Below, in pieces: positions 1 through 8,346 of a DNA stretch of 64,000 nt; within the stretch, counting starts at the first letter, position 1; each line of letters begins with the position of its first letter. Below the pieces are notes generated by a model. The model did not search any database. It worked only from the letters and a program-made list of their open reading frames with translations, and was not told where the DNA came from. The DNA comes from Pseudomonas fluorescens (GTDB lineage: Bacteria; Pseudomonadota; Gammaproteobacteria; Pseudomonadales; Pseudomonadaceae): NCBI RefSeq assembly GCF_902497995.1, contig NZ_CABVII010000018.1, positions 93,165 through 157,164 of the forward strand. The letters run 5' to 3'. A program made the position numbers and the translations under genes.

Positions 1-693
1 GCGTTCTCCAGCTACGTGGCCCTGCAACTGGATACCGCCAAGTACAGCGATGATGCACCAACCCGCACCCGCGCCCAGCAACTGGTGTCGCTGCTGACGC
101 CGATTGCCAAGGCGTTTCTGACTGACATGGGCCTGGAAACCACCCTGCACGGCCAGATGATCTTCGGCGGCCATGGCTATATTCGCGAATGGGGCCAGGA
201 GCAATTGGTGCGCGATGTGCGCATCACCCAGATCTACGAAGGCACCAACGGCATCCAGTCCCTGGACCTGGCCGGGCGCAAGATCGTCGGCAGCGGCGGG
301 GCGCTCTACCGGTTGTTCGCCGCCGAAATCCGCCACTTCACCGCCAATGCCAGTGCTGAACTTGGCGAGTTCACCCAACCGTTGAATGCCGCTGTGGACA
401 CCCTCGACGAACTGACCGCGTGGCTGCTGGATCGAGCCCAGGGCAATCCCAACGAAATCGGCGCCGCCTCGGTCGAGTACCTGCAGGTATTCGGCTATAC
501 GGCCTATGCCTACATGTGGGCACGGATGGCCAACGCGGCCATGGGCAAACAGGCCGAGGAAGATTTCTACGCCAGCAAGCTGGGCACCGCACGTTTCTAC
601 TTCGCCCGCCTGCTGCCGCGCATCCACTCGTTGAGCGCTTCGGTCAAGGCCGGTAGCGAATCCCTCTACGAGCTGGACGCAGCGCACTTCTGA
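1..693 (+). CDS. Acyl-CoA dehydrogenase, C-terminal part (5' end outside window)
   Basis: The frame is open from base 1, so only the last 230 or so residues are seen. The segment with GGHGYIREWGQEQLVRDVR followed by ITQIYEGTNGIQ is the FAD/substrate-binding C-terminal helical domain of acyl-CoA dehydrogenases; the glutamate of YEGTNGIQ is the usual position of the catalytic base. A further 120-residue tail fits the extra C-terminal domain of the larger (about 590-residue) dehydrogenases, which include methylmercaptopropionyl-CoA dehydrogenase-like proteins. The enzyme would oxidise an acyl-CoA to the enoyl-CoA and pass electrons to ETF. It lies 24 bp upstream of an acyl-CoA ligase on the same strand, so the two probably form an activation-plus-oxidation pair. 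The exact acyl chain is not known. Confidence 0.93.
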   Translation, partial: AFSSYVALQLDTAKYSDDAPTRTRAQQLVSLLTPIAKAFLTDMGLETTLHGQMIFGGHGYIREWGQEQLVRDVRITQIYEGTNGIQSLDLAGRKIVGSGGALYRLFAAEIRHFTANASAELGEFTQPLNAAVDTLDELTAWLLDRAQGNPNEIGAASVEYLQVFGYTAYAYMWARMANAAMGKQAEEDFYASKLGTARFYFARLLPRIHSLSASVKAGSESLYELDAAHF

Positions 694-717
694 TCGAAAG
701 AACAAGGACCCTCCACC

Positions 718-2361
718 ATGATGGCGACAAAAATAATTCCGCCCGCCGACGGCGCCTATGCCTACCCCTTGCTGATCAAGCAATTGTTGTTGTCCGGCGT
801 GCGCTACGAACCGGGTCGGGAGATCGTCTACGCCGACAAACTGCGCTACAGCTACCAGACCCTCAACCAGCGGATCCGCCGACTGGCCAACGCCTTGACC
901 GCGGCCGGCGTCAAGGCCGGGGATACGGTGGCCCTGCTTGACTGGGACAGCCATCGCTACCTGGAATGCTTCTTTGCCGTACCGATGATCGGTGCGGTGC
1001 TGCACACGGTGAACATCCGTCTTTCGCCGGATCAGGTGCTCTACACCATGAACCACGCCGAGGACGACCTGGTGCTGGTGCATGACGATTTTCTGCCTCT
1101 GGTCGAACAGATTCACGGACAGCTGAACACCGTCAAAGGCTACCTGCAGCTCACGGACGACAGCGCAACCGAGACGTCTTTACCTGTACTGGGGGAGTAC
1201 GAGCAGTTGCTGTCCGGTGCGGCAGACCAGTACGACTTTCCCGATTTCGATGAAAACTCGGTGGCGACGCTTTTCTACACCACGGGCACCACTGGCGCCC
1301 CGAAAGGCGTGTATTTCACCCATCGCCAATTGGTTTTGCACACCTTGAATGCCGTGGGCACATTGGGCGTCTATCAAGGCCTGCCGCTGCTGCGCTCCGA
1401 TGATGTGTACATGCCGATCACGCCGATGTTTCACGTGCATGCCTGGGGCGTGCCCTATGTTGCGACCCTGATGGGGATCAAGCAGGTGTACCCCGGCCGT
1501 TACGAGCCCAATAGCCTGGTCCGGCTTTATCGAGAAGAAAAGGTCACCTTTTCCCATTGCGTGCCCACGATTCTGCAAATGATCCTGAATTGTGATGAAG
1601 CGAAGCAGACGTCTTTCGAGGGCTGGAAAATGCTCCTGGGCGGCAGCGCGCTGACCTTGGGCATTGCCAGCGAAGCGAGTGCCAAAGGCATTCAGGTGCA
1701 CAGCGGCTACGGCATGTCGGAAACCTGCCCGTTGCTGTGCCTGACTTACCTGCGTGACGCAGACCTCGATCAATCCATGCAAGCGCAACTGGCCACCCGC
1801 ATCAAGACCGGCACGCCGGTGCCGATGGTCGACCTGAAAATCATCGATGCCAGTGGCAATGACGTTGCCCATGACGGCGAGTCGCTGGGCGAGATCGTGG
1901 TGCGCGCGCCCTGGCTGACCCAAGGCTATTTGAAGGAGCCCGAAAAGGGTGCAGAGCTGTGGCACAACGGCTGGCTGCACACCGGTGACATGGCCTCCAT
2001 CGACCCCTTGGGCGGGGTGGAAATCAAGGACCGCATCAAGGATGTGATCAAGACGGGCGGGGAGTGGATCAGCTCCCTGGAGCTGGAGAGCCTGATCAGC
2101 GAACACGCGGCGGTGATGTCGGTCGCGGTGGTGGGCATTGCCGATGAACAATGGGGTGAACGGCCCATGGCCCTGGTGGTGTGCGAGCCTGGGCAGTACC
2201 TCGACCGCAAGATCCTGGAGACGCACCTTCAAGGATTTGTCGAGCGTGGCCGCATCAACAAATGGGCGATCCCCAAGCAGTTCAAGTTCGTCGCCGAGAT
2301 CCCTAAAACCAGTGTCGGCAAGATCAACAAGAAACTGATTCGGGAAAGCGAATTGAGCTGA
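718..2361 (+). CDS. AMP-forming medium/long-chain acyl-CoA ligase
   Basis: This 547-residue protein is a full-length member of the adenylate-forming (ANL) family. It carries the P-loop-like YTTGTTGAPKGV near residue 187, the YGMSETCPLL adenine-binding motif, a TGD motif (LHTGDMASID) and the C-terminal catalytic lysine in KTSVGKINKK near the end. It activates a carboxylic acid with ATP to the acyl-CoA. Size and motif spelling resemble AlkK/DmdB-type ligases rather than acetyl-CoA synthetase. A GGACCCTCC stretch precedes the double ATG. It follows the acyl-CoA dehydrogenase by 24 bp and is probably co-transcribed with it. The substrate (medium-chain fatty acid or methylmercaptopropionate-like acid) cannot be fixed from sequence alone. 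Confidence 0.92.
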   Translation: MMATKIIPPADGAYAYPLLIKQLLLSGVRYEPGREIVYADKLRYSYQTLNQRIRRLANALTAAGVKAGDTVALLDWDSHRYLECFFAVPMIGAVLHTVNIRLSPDQVLYTMNHAEDDLVLVHDDFLPLVEQIHGQLNTVKGYLQLTDDSATETSLPVLGEYEQLLSGAADQYDFPDFDENSVATLFYTTGTTGAPKGVYFTHRQLVLHTLNAVGTLGVYQGLPLLRSDDVYMPITPMFHVHAWGVPYVATLMGIKQVYPGRYEPNSLVRLYREEKVTFSHCVPTILQMILNCDEAKQTSFEGWKMLLGGSALTLGIASEASAKGIQVHSGYGMSETCPLLCLTYLRDADLDQSMQAQLATRIKTGTPVPMVDLKIIDASGNDVAHDGESLGEIVVRAPWLTQGYLKEPEKGAELWHNGWLHTGDMASIDPLGGVEIKDRIKDVIKTGGEWISSLELESLISEHAAVMSVAVVGIADEQWGERPMALVVCEPGQYLDRKILETHLQGFVERGRINKWAIPKQFKFVAEIPKTSVGKINKKLIRESELS

Positions 2362-2385
2362 GAAGGTACGCCAATGTAACAATCA

Positions 2386-2500
2386 CCGCAGATCAAACTG
2401 TGGGAGCGGGCTTGCTCGCGAAGGGGCCATCAAATTTAACATTGATGGCGACTGATCGACCGCTTTCGCGAGCAAGCCCGCTCCCACAGTTGATCTGCGG
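2386..2500. repeat. REP-like long inverted repeat
   Basis: The two arms are 2386-2422 and 2465-2500. They are near-perfect reverse complements, including GTGGGAGCGGGCTTGCTCGC and its complement, with one unpaired A at about 2397 and a roughly 42-bp centre. The GGGAGCGGGCTTGCTCGCGA core is the common Pseudomonas REP unit, arranged here as an inverted pair (REPIN). It lies just after the acyl-CoA ligase stop and would form a stable mRNA hairpin. Confidence 0.9.
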
Positions 2501-2614
2501 TGTTGCTCTCCGTCCGGATCTCGCGTTCGGGGGAGGCTGCGCCGCAATGCAAAAGCCATGTCGGTTGAGATGCGGGAGCAGGAATGACCTGAAATCGCCT
2601 GGTAAATGGGGTAA

Positions 2615-2785
2615 TCAGCGTCGAAGACGGATTTTCTGCCAGTTGTCCTGGCTGGTACATGCTCCGGTGTCGCCGCGCAGCCAATAGAGGGTCGCCCGGT
2701 AAAGCGCCGTGGAACGGGAGCAGTGCAATCCACGGAGTTTTTCGTAAGCCCATTTCCAACCGTGTTTAGCTGCGCTGCTCATCAT
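2615..2785 (-). CDS. Possible small protein of about 56 residues
   Basis: An ORF starting at one of two adjacent ATGs (2785 or 2782) is preceded by AGGGA 3-6 bases upstream. The product is basic, with two cysteines and several Trp/Tyr residues (for example KHGWKWAYEKLRG and LYWLRGDTGACTSQDNW). That composition looks more like a real small protein than a random frame, but I recognise no family. It occupies an otherwise gene-free stretch between the REP element and the end of acoR. A TTG start at 2806 is possible but sits directly against a GGGGAGG. Confidence is low. Confidence 0.35.
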   Translation of the reverse strand: MMSSAAKHGWKWAYEKLRGLHCSRSTALYRATLYWLRGDTGACTSQDNWQKIRLRR

Positions 2786-2991
2786 ATGTCCCTGTATCGT
2801 GGCCAACCTCCCCGAATGATAGCAGTTTAATAATCAATCGGATCCAACTGATTCCAGGCACCAAAAAATTCGCGCCGGCCTATTGAATGCTTTCTTTTTC
2901 CTCAAGAAATTACCCCAGGGCTCTGCAGCAGCGACTGCTGTTCGTCGTGCCATACGCTGCGGGGAATACACACCTTTGGACAACCGCCGTT

Positions 2992-4878
2992 TCACGTTCG
3001 GTCTCTGCCCGGCATATCGATGGCATGCTGATGCACTCGTCGATATAGCGTGGCCCGGGAGATGCCCAACGCCTTGGCCGCGGCGGTCGGTTTCCAGCGA
3101 TGACGGACCAGGGCATCGATGAGCGCCTGGCGTTCCGGACTTGCGCAACGTTCCAGGCAGTCTGAAGTCGGATCATCGCCGCTGTGGGCGAGCAGTTGCC
3201 CGGGCAAGTCGCTCGACAGAATCAGTTGGGTCTCGCACACCGCGCAGGCGTAACGCAGTACATGCCGCAGTTCGCGCACGTTGCCCGGCCAGCGGTAGCC
3301 GAGCAGGCATTCCAGGGCGGCGTCGCCCAGTTGCATCGACACACCACAGGCCGACGATTCTTCGTCCAGTATCCGGTTGATCAAGGCCAGTCGATCACTG
3401 CGTTCGCGCAAGGGTGGCAATTGGAAGCGCGCGCCACTGAGGCGAAAATACAGGTCTTCGCGAAACACGCCAGAGGTGACCAGTGCTTCCAGGTCGCGAT
3501 GGCTCGCACAAATGACCTGAATGTCGATCGCTTTGCTGCGTGACGCCCCCAGCGGCGCCACTTCGCCCTCGGCCAGAACCCGCAGCAGCCGGGTTTGCAA
3601 GGGCAGGGGCATGTCGCCGATTTCATCGAGAAACAGGGTGCCGCCATCGGCCTGTTCCAGCAGGCCTTGCATGCCTTTGCTCGACGCACCGGTGAAGGCG
3701 CCGGGGAGATAACCAAAGAGCTCGCTCTCAATCAGGTTTTCCGGAATGGCCGCGCAGTTCACAGCGATAAAAGGCCGCTCGCCGCGGCGACTGGCCTGGT
3801 GCAACTGGCGGGCGAAGACTTCCTTCCCGGAGCCGGTCTCGCCCTGGATCAGCACCGGTAAATTGCGGTCCTTGACCCGGACTGCCAGGCGCAGGCCCTC
3901 TTCCAGCCGCGGGTCAAGCTCGGCTTGTGTCAGCAGCCGACGCGCAGGGGGGCGTTGTGCCCGACGAGGCATGCTGAGTCGCCCGTGCAAGGCAGGGCGG
4001 CCACCCTGGCATTGAAGCAGGCAGAGCGATCCGTCCCGGGCCCGATGCAATAACTGCTGATCGAACACCTGGCTGATGTGCTCCGGCAGTTGACCGAAGC
4101 CTTGCAATAGTCGCCGCGCCGCAGGGTTCAGCGCCTGCAGTCGGCCGTCATCGTCCCAGGCGAGCAAGTAGTCGGGTTGGCTGTCAACGTAACCCGGACT
4201 GTTGTGAGCCCGCAGCACCCAATAACCCTGGGCGCTGCTCATGAAAAATGCGTGTTCTATTTCCCGCGCACTCTGCACCACCATCTGCCGGATCAGGTGT
4301 TGGGAGCGACGGTCGTCCGGGGAGCGCACCGCGGATACGTCGAGCACCCCGAGCAATTCGCCTCGGGGGTCGAAAACCGGTGCGGCAGAGCAGGTGAGGC
4401 CGATAAATGCGGCGCGGAAGTGATCATGCTTGTGCACCGTGACCGGTGCGCGCGCCGTCAGCACCGCGGCCACGCCACAGGTGCCTTCCTCGCCTTCCGA
4501 CCAGCAAGTGCCCAGGTACAGGCCGGCTTTGCGGCAGTCATTGCGGATAGTGCTTTCCACGCGGTAGTCGATGGTCCGGCCCTGGGCGTCGGTGAGCAGC
4601 ACGCAGTAGTCGGCATCGCGCACCCGGCCGTGCAGGCGAGCGACTTCTTCGCTGGCGATGCGCAGGAACAGCTCGGAGCGTTCCCGGCACTCCTGCAGCA
4701 CGTTCGGCGAAAGGATGCGTGGACCTTGCAATGAGCCCGGGTCCAGGTGGTGTTGCTCCATGGAGCGGCGCCAGGAATCGAGAATCAGATCCGATACCGG
4801 CAACTGCGGCAGGTGCGCTGCATTTTTCAAGACACGACTGACGCAATCGACATGCGCCTTCGAGTGTGCGGAAAGCAT
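2992..4878 (-). CDS. acoR: AcoR-type sigma-54-dependent activator of acetoin catabolism
   Basis: This is a bacterial enhancer-binding protein of about 628 residues. An N-terminal GAF-like sensory region is followed by the AAA+ domain with Walker A GETGSGKE, the sigma-54-contacting GAFTGA loop (PGAFTGASSK), a Walker B-like TLFLDEIGD and a C-terminal Fis-type helix-turn-helix (AAAKALGISRATLYRR). The start at 4878 is preferred because GGAGG lies 5 bases upstream; an ATG at 4896 has only AAGAAG before it. The gene is divergent from acoXABC, and the shared intergenic region has a sigma-54 promoter and candidate binding sites. It very likely activates that operon in response to acetoin or a related ligand. 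Confidence 0.93.
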   Translation of the reverse strand: MLSAHSKAHVDCVSRVLKNAAHLPQLPVSDLILDSWRRSMEQHHLDPGSLQGPRILSPNVLQECRERSELFLRIASEEVARLHGRVRDADYCVLLTDAQGRTIDYRVESTIRNDCRKAGLYLGTCWSEGEEGTCGVAAVLTARAPVTVHKHDHFRAAFIGLTCSAAPVFDPRGELLGVLDVSAVRSPDDRRSQHLIRQMVVQSAREIEHAFFMSSAQGYWVLRAHNSPGYVDSQPDYLLAWDDDGRLQALNPAARRLLQGFGQLPEHISQVFDQQLLHRARDGSLCLLQCQGGRPALHGRLSMPRRAQRPPARRLLTQAELDPRLEEGLRLAVRVKDRNLPVLIQGETGSGKEVFARQLHQASRRGERPFIAVNCAAIPENLIESELFGYLPGAFTGASSKGMQGLLEQADGGTLFLDEIGDMPLPLQTRLLRVLAEGEVAPLGASRSKAIDIQVICASHRDLEALVTSGVFREDLYFRLSGARFQLPPLRERSDRLALINRILDEESSACGVSMQLGDAALECLLGYRWPGNVRELRHVLRYACAVCETQLILSSDLPGQLLAHSGDDPTSDCLERCASPERQALIDALVRHRWKPTAAAKALGISRATLYRRVHQHAIDMPGRDRT

Positions 4879-4969
4879 TAAGGCCTCCGGTTCCATCTTC
4901 TTTTAGTTGTGCGGCCATTAAGCGCCGTTCATGGACGCTCGACAAGCGTCGATTCCCCCACGGCAAAGG

Positions 4970-5041
4970 TGAGACGCAACGTCTCAGCGTCTCAGGGTCA
5001 GCCCGTGCAGGCTGGCATGGGACGTCTCATTCGAGCGAGAC
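4970..5041. promoter_or_regulatory. Probable AcoR upstream activating sites
   Basis: Half-sites repeat in this stretch: TGAGAC at 4970, GTCTCA at 4981, 4989 and 5024, and GAGAC at 5037-5041. The first pair forms the palindrome TGAGAC-N5-GTCTCA. They lie about 70-140 bp upstream of the -24 element, the usual distance for an enhancer-binding protein. Assignment to AcoR is inferred from position. Confidence 0.7.
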
Positions 5042-5107
5042 CCACATCACTTGAAAAGCCGCGCAAGACCGCTCTGGAACAGGCCTCGTGGAGCTTTTTT
5101 GCAAATC

Positions 5108-5123
5108 TGGCACCGGCCTTGCT
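5108..5123 (+). promoter_or_regulatory. Sigma-54 (-24/-12) promoter of the aco operon
   Basis: TGGCACCGGCCTTGCT matches the sigma-54 consensus TGGCAC-N5-TTGCW at every conserved position. Transcription would begin around 5134, giving a leader of about 57 nt before the 16-codon ORF at 5191. The divergent sigma-54 activator gene supports it. Confidence 0.9.
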
Positions 5124-5190
5124 CTAGCGATTGCACTGTCCGACCGGCAACCCGCCCGACCGGTAACCCAATAATAAAAAGAGGTGCCCT

Positions 5191-5241
5191 ATGTCCTCCT
5201 GCCGAGGCCCTTTCCCTGTTCTGCCTGTGGTGGCGACATGA
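5191..5241 (+). CDS. Short leader ORF overlapping acoX start (16 codons)
   Basis: AAGAGGTGCCCT precedes an ATG that opens a 16-residue peptide, MSSCRGPFPVLPVVAT. Its TGA overlaps the acoX ATG as ATGA (5238-5241). The spacing to AGAGG (6 bases) is better than the weak GGTGG before acoX, so ribosomes may load here and reinitiate on acoX. Whether the peptide itself matters is unknown. It is a Pro/Val-rich hydrophobic peptide with one Cys and one Arg. Confidence 0.5.
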   Translation: MSSCRGPFPVLPVVAT

Positions 5242-6338
5242 GTCGCTTGCCCCTGACCGTCGGCATCATTGCCAACCCGGCGTCGGGCCGCGACGTACGG
5301 CGCCTGACGGCGAACGCCGGGCTGTTTTCCAGCACCGACAAGGTCTCGGTGATCCAGCGCCTGCTGGCGGCTTTTGGCGCCACCGGTGTCGAACGGGTGC
5401 TGATGCCCACCGACATGACCGGCATCGCCGCTGCGGTGCGCAAGAACAGTCATGGTCGGCAGGCGCGCGGCAGCCACTGGCCAACCCTGGAGTTCCTCGA
5501 TATCACCTTGCGCCAGAGCGTGGCGGACACTCGTCAGGCAGCACGCTGGATGGCTGAACGCGGTGTGTCGCTGATCGCCGTGCTCGGCGGTGACGGTACG
5601 CACAAGGCGGTGGCGGCCGAAGTCGGCGACATTCCACTGCTGACCCTGTCCACAGGTACCAACAACGCCTTCCCGGAGTTGCGTGAAGCCACCAGCGCCG
5701 GGTTGGCCGGCGGGTTATTCGCCAGCGGGCGGATTCCCCCCGAAATCGCCTTGCGCCGCAACAAGCGCCTGCTGGTGCAGGTGCCAAGTCGGGGCCTGTG
5801 CGAAGTGGCGCTGGTGGATGTGGCCGTGTCCTCGCTGCCCTTTATCGGTGCCCGTGCGATCAGCCGCGGGGTTGATCTGGCCGAGGTGTTCGTGACCTTC
5901 GCCGAACCCCAGTCCATTGGCATCTCGGCCCTTTGCGGCCTGTGGTTTCCGGTATCGCGCCAAGCCCCGGGTGGCGCCTGGATGCGCCTTGACCCGCAAT
6001 CTCCCGAAGCCTTGTTGGTGCCACTGGCGCCTGGCCTGTTGCAAGGCTGCGGCGTGTTGGCCGCCGGCAGCCTGGAGCCAGGCGTGGCCCATCGCCTATG
6101 CCTGGCCAGCGGCACCCTGGCCCTGGATGGCGAGCGGGAAATCGAATTCAACGCCCGGGACCTGCCCACCGTCACCCTCGATGCCGGCGGCCCGCTGAGC
6201 ATCGACGTCCATACGGCCCTGGCCTATGCCGCACGACAGCGGCTGCTGGCCATCGGCCGTGAACACCCGCAACACCCTCTGAACCTTGAGCCTCAAGACA
6301 CCCTGGAGAATAAAAATGTCGACACAGCTGACCACTGA
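5238..6338 (+). CDS. acoX: AcoX, NAD-kinase-like protein of the acetoin operon
   Basis: A 366-residue protein with the ATP-NAD kinase fold: IIANPASGRDVRR near the N terminus and the diagnostic LGGDGTHKAVA motif near residue 120. AcoX proteins are found at the head of acetoin-dehydrogenase operons; their exact function is unsettled. The ATG at 5238 was chosen over the upstream GTG at 5184, because that GTG lies within the leader ORF's ribosome-binding site and would add a non-homologous extension. The 3' end overlaps acoA by 23 bp. Expression should follow the sigma-54 promoter upstream. Confidence 0.9.
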   Translation: MSRLPLTVGIIANPASGRDVRRLTANAGLFSSTDKVSVIQRLLAAFGATGVERVLMPTDMTGIAAAVRKNSHGRQARGSHWPTLEFLDITLRQSVADTRQAARWMAERGVSLIAVLGGDGTHKAVAAEVGDIPLLTLSTGTNNAFPELREATSAGLAGGLFASGRIPPEIALRRNKRLLVQVPSRGLCEVALVDVAVSSLPFIGARAISRGVDLAEVFVTFAEPQSIGISALCGLWFPVSRQAPGGAWMRLDPQSPEALLVPLAPGLLQGCGVLAAGSLEPGVAHRLCLASGTLALDGEREIEFNARDLPTVTLDAGGPLSIDVHTALAYAARQRLLAIGREHPQHPLNLEPQDTLENKNVDTADH

Positions 6339-7293
6339 ACAATTGCTGCATGCCTACCGGGTGATGCGCACCATCCGCGTTTTCGAAGAGCGCCTGCACG
6401 TGGAGTTCGCCACCGGCGAGATCCCGGGTTTCGTCCATCTTTATGCCGGCGAAGAGGCCTCGGCCGCCGGTGTCATGGCTCACCTGAGGGATGACGATTG
6501 CATCGCGTCCAACCACCGGGGCCATGGCCATTGCATCGCCAAGGGCGTGGATGTGTACGGGATGATGGCCGAGATCTACGGCAAGAAAACCGGGGTCTGC
6601 CAGGGCAAGGGTGGCTCCATGCACATTGCCGATTTCGAGAAGGGCATGCTCGGTGCCAACGGCATCGTCGGCGCCGGTGCACCCTTGGTCGTGGGCGCAG
6701 CGCTGGCCGCCAGACTCAAGGGGACCGACAGCGTCGCGGTGGTGTTTTTCGGTGACGGCGGTTCCAACGAAGGCGCGGTATTCGAGGCGATGAACATGGC
6801 CTCCGTATGGAACCTGCCGTGCCTGTTCATTGCCGAGAACAACGGTTACGCCGAGGCCACGGCCTCCAATTGGTCAGTGGCCTGCGATCACATCGCCGAC
6901 CGCGCCGCGGGTTTCGGCATGCCCGGGGTCACGGTCGACGGCTTCGATTTTTTCGCCGTTCACGAAGCGGCCGGTGCTGCTGTGGAGCGGGCCCGCGCCG
7001 GCGAAGGGCCGTCGCTGATCGAAGTCAAGCTGACCCGTTACTACGGTCACTTCGAGGGCGACGCCCAGACCTACCGGGCGCCGGATGAGGTCAAGTATTT
7101 CCGCGAGCACAACGACTGCCTGATGCAATTTCGCGACAGCACCACCCGCACCGCAATGGTCGATGCCAGCCAGCTGGACCAGATCGATAGTGAAGTGGAC
7201 CTGCTGATCGAGAACGCCGTGCGCAAGGCCAAGTCCGACCCCAAGCCAAGCGCGGCCGACTTGCTTACCGACGTCTACGTTTCCTATCCCTGA
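6316..7293 (+). CDS. acoA: Acetoin dehydrogenase E1 component, alpha subunit
   Basis: A 325-residue TPP-dependent dehydrogenase alpha subunit. The TPP/Mg-binding motif GDGGSNEGAVFEAMNMASVWNL ending in ENN is complete, and the HRGHGHCIAKG and KTGVCQGKGGSMH segments are typical of E1-alpha. With AcoB it cleaves acetoin, releasing acetaldehyde and transferring the acetyl group to the lipoyl arm of AcoC. The ATG at 6316 follows GGAG; an upstream TTG at 6286 in the same frame lies deep in acoX and is unlikely. It overlaps acoX and is followed by acoB after 33 bp. Confidence 0.95.
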   Translation: MSTQLTTEQLLHAYRVMRTIRVFEERLHVEFATGEIPGFVHLYAGEEASAAGVMAHLRDDDCIASNHRGHGHCIAKGVDVYGMMAEIYGKKTGVCQGKGGSMHIADFEKGMLGANGIVGAGAPLVVGAALAARLKGTDSVAVVFFGDGGSNEGAVFEAMNMASVWNLPCLFIAENNGYAEATASNWSVACDHIADRAAGFGMPGVTVDGFDFFAVHEAAGAAVERARAGEGPSLIEVKLTRYYGHFEGDAQTYRAPDEVKYFREHNDCLMQFRDSTTRTAMVDASQLDQIDSEVDLLIENAVRKAKSDPKPSAADLLTDVYVSYP

Positions 7294-7326
7294 ACGCCCC
7301 CCATAACAAAAAACGAGACCATCATC

Positions 7327-8346
7327 ATGGCGAGAAAAATCAGCTATCAGCAGGCAATCAACGAAGCCCTGGCCCAGGAAATGCGCCGCGATCCCAGTGT
7401 GTTCATCATGGGTGAAGACGTCGCCGGCGGTGCCGGTGCTCCCGGTGAAAACGACGCCTGGGGCGGGGTGCTGGGCGTGACCAAGGGCCTCTATCACCAA
7501 TTCCCCGGGCGAGTGCTGGACACGCCGTTGTCAGAGCTGGGCTATGTCGGTGCCGCGGTAGGCGCAGCCACCTGTGGCGTGCGCCCGGTGTGCGAATTGA
7601 TGTTCGTCGACTTCGCCGGTTGCTGCCTGGACCAGATCCTCAATCAGGCGGCCAAGTTTCGCTACATGTTCGGCGGCAAGGCGTCCACCCCGCTGGTGAT
7701 CCGCACCATGGTCGGTGCGGGCCTGCGGGCCGCCGCCCAACACTCGCAAATGCTCACTTCGCTGTGGACCCACATCCCCGGGCTGAAAGTCGTCTGCCCG
7801 TCATCACCTTATGACGCCAAGGGGCTGTTGATCCAGGCCATCCGCGACAACGACCCGGTGATCTTCTGTGAACACAAACTGCTCTACAGCATGCAGGGCG
7901 AGGTGCCGGAAGAGCTCTATAGCATTCCTTTCGGCGAAGCCAACTTCCTGCGCGATGGCAAGGACGTGACCCTGGTCTCCTATGGACGCATGGTCAACAC
8001 GGCGATGGACGCCGCCCGCAGCCTGGCAGGGCGCGGCATCGACTGCGAGGTCATCGACCTGCGCACCACCAGCCCGCTGGATGAAGACAGCATCCTCGAA
8101 AGCGTGGAAAAGACCGGACGCCTGGTGGTGATCGACGAGGCCAACCCGCGCTGCTCCATGGCCACCGATATCTCGGCCCTGGTGGCACAAAAGGCCTTTG
8201 CCGCGCTCAAGGCACCGATCGAAATGGTGACCGCGCCACATACGCCGGTGCCCTTTTCCGACGCCCTGGAAGACCTTTACATCCCCGACGCGGCGAAGAT
8301 CGAAAACGCCGTGCTCAAACTGATCGAGTGGAGCAAGCGTTCATGA
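7327..8346 (+). CDS. acoB: Acetoin dehydrogenase E1 component, beta subunit
   Basis: A 339-residue transketolase-type protein (pyrimidine-binding plus C-terminal domain). Segments such as VFIMGEDVAGG, RVLDTPLSELGYVGAAVGA and PVCELMFVDFAG are characteristic of alpha-keto-acid dehydrogenase E1-beta. It pairs with AcoA to form the TPP-dependent acetoin-cleaving enzyme. The stop codon overlaps the acoC start as ATGA, indicating translational coupling. Confidence 0.95.
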   Translation: MARKISYQQAINEALAQEMRRDPSVFIMGEDVAGGAGAPGENDAWGGVLGVTKGLYHQFPGRVLDTPLSELGYVGAAVGAATCGVRPVCELMFVDFAGCCLDQILNQAAKFRYMFGGKASTPLVIRTMVGAGLRAAAQHSQMLTSLWTHIPGLKVVCPSSPYDAKGLLIQAIRDNDPVIFCEHKLLYSMQGEVPEELYSIPFGEANFLRDGKDVTLVSYGRMVNTAMDAARSLAGRGIDCEVIDLRTTSPLDEDSILESVEKTGRLVVIDEANPRCSMATDISALVAQKAFAALKAPIEMVTAPHTPVPFSDALEDLYIPDAAKIENAVLKLIEWSKRS

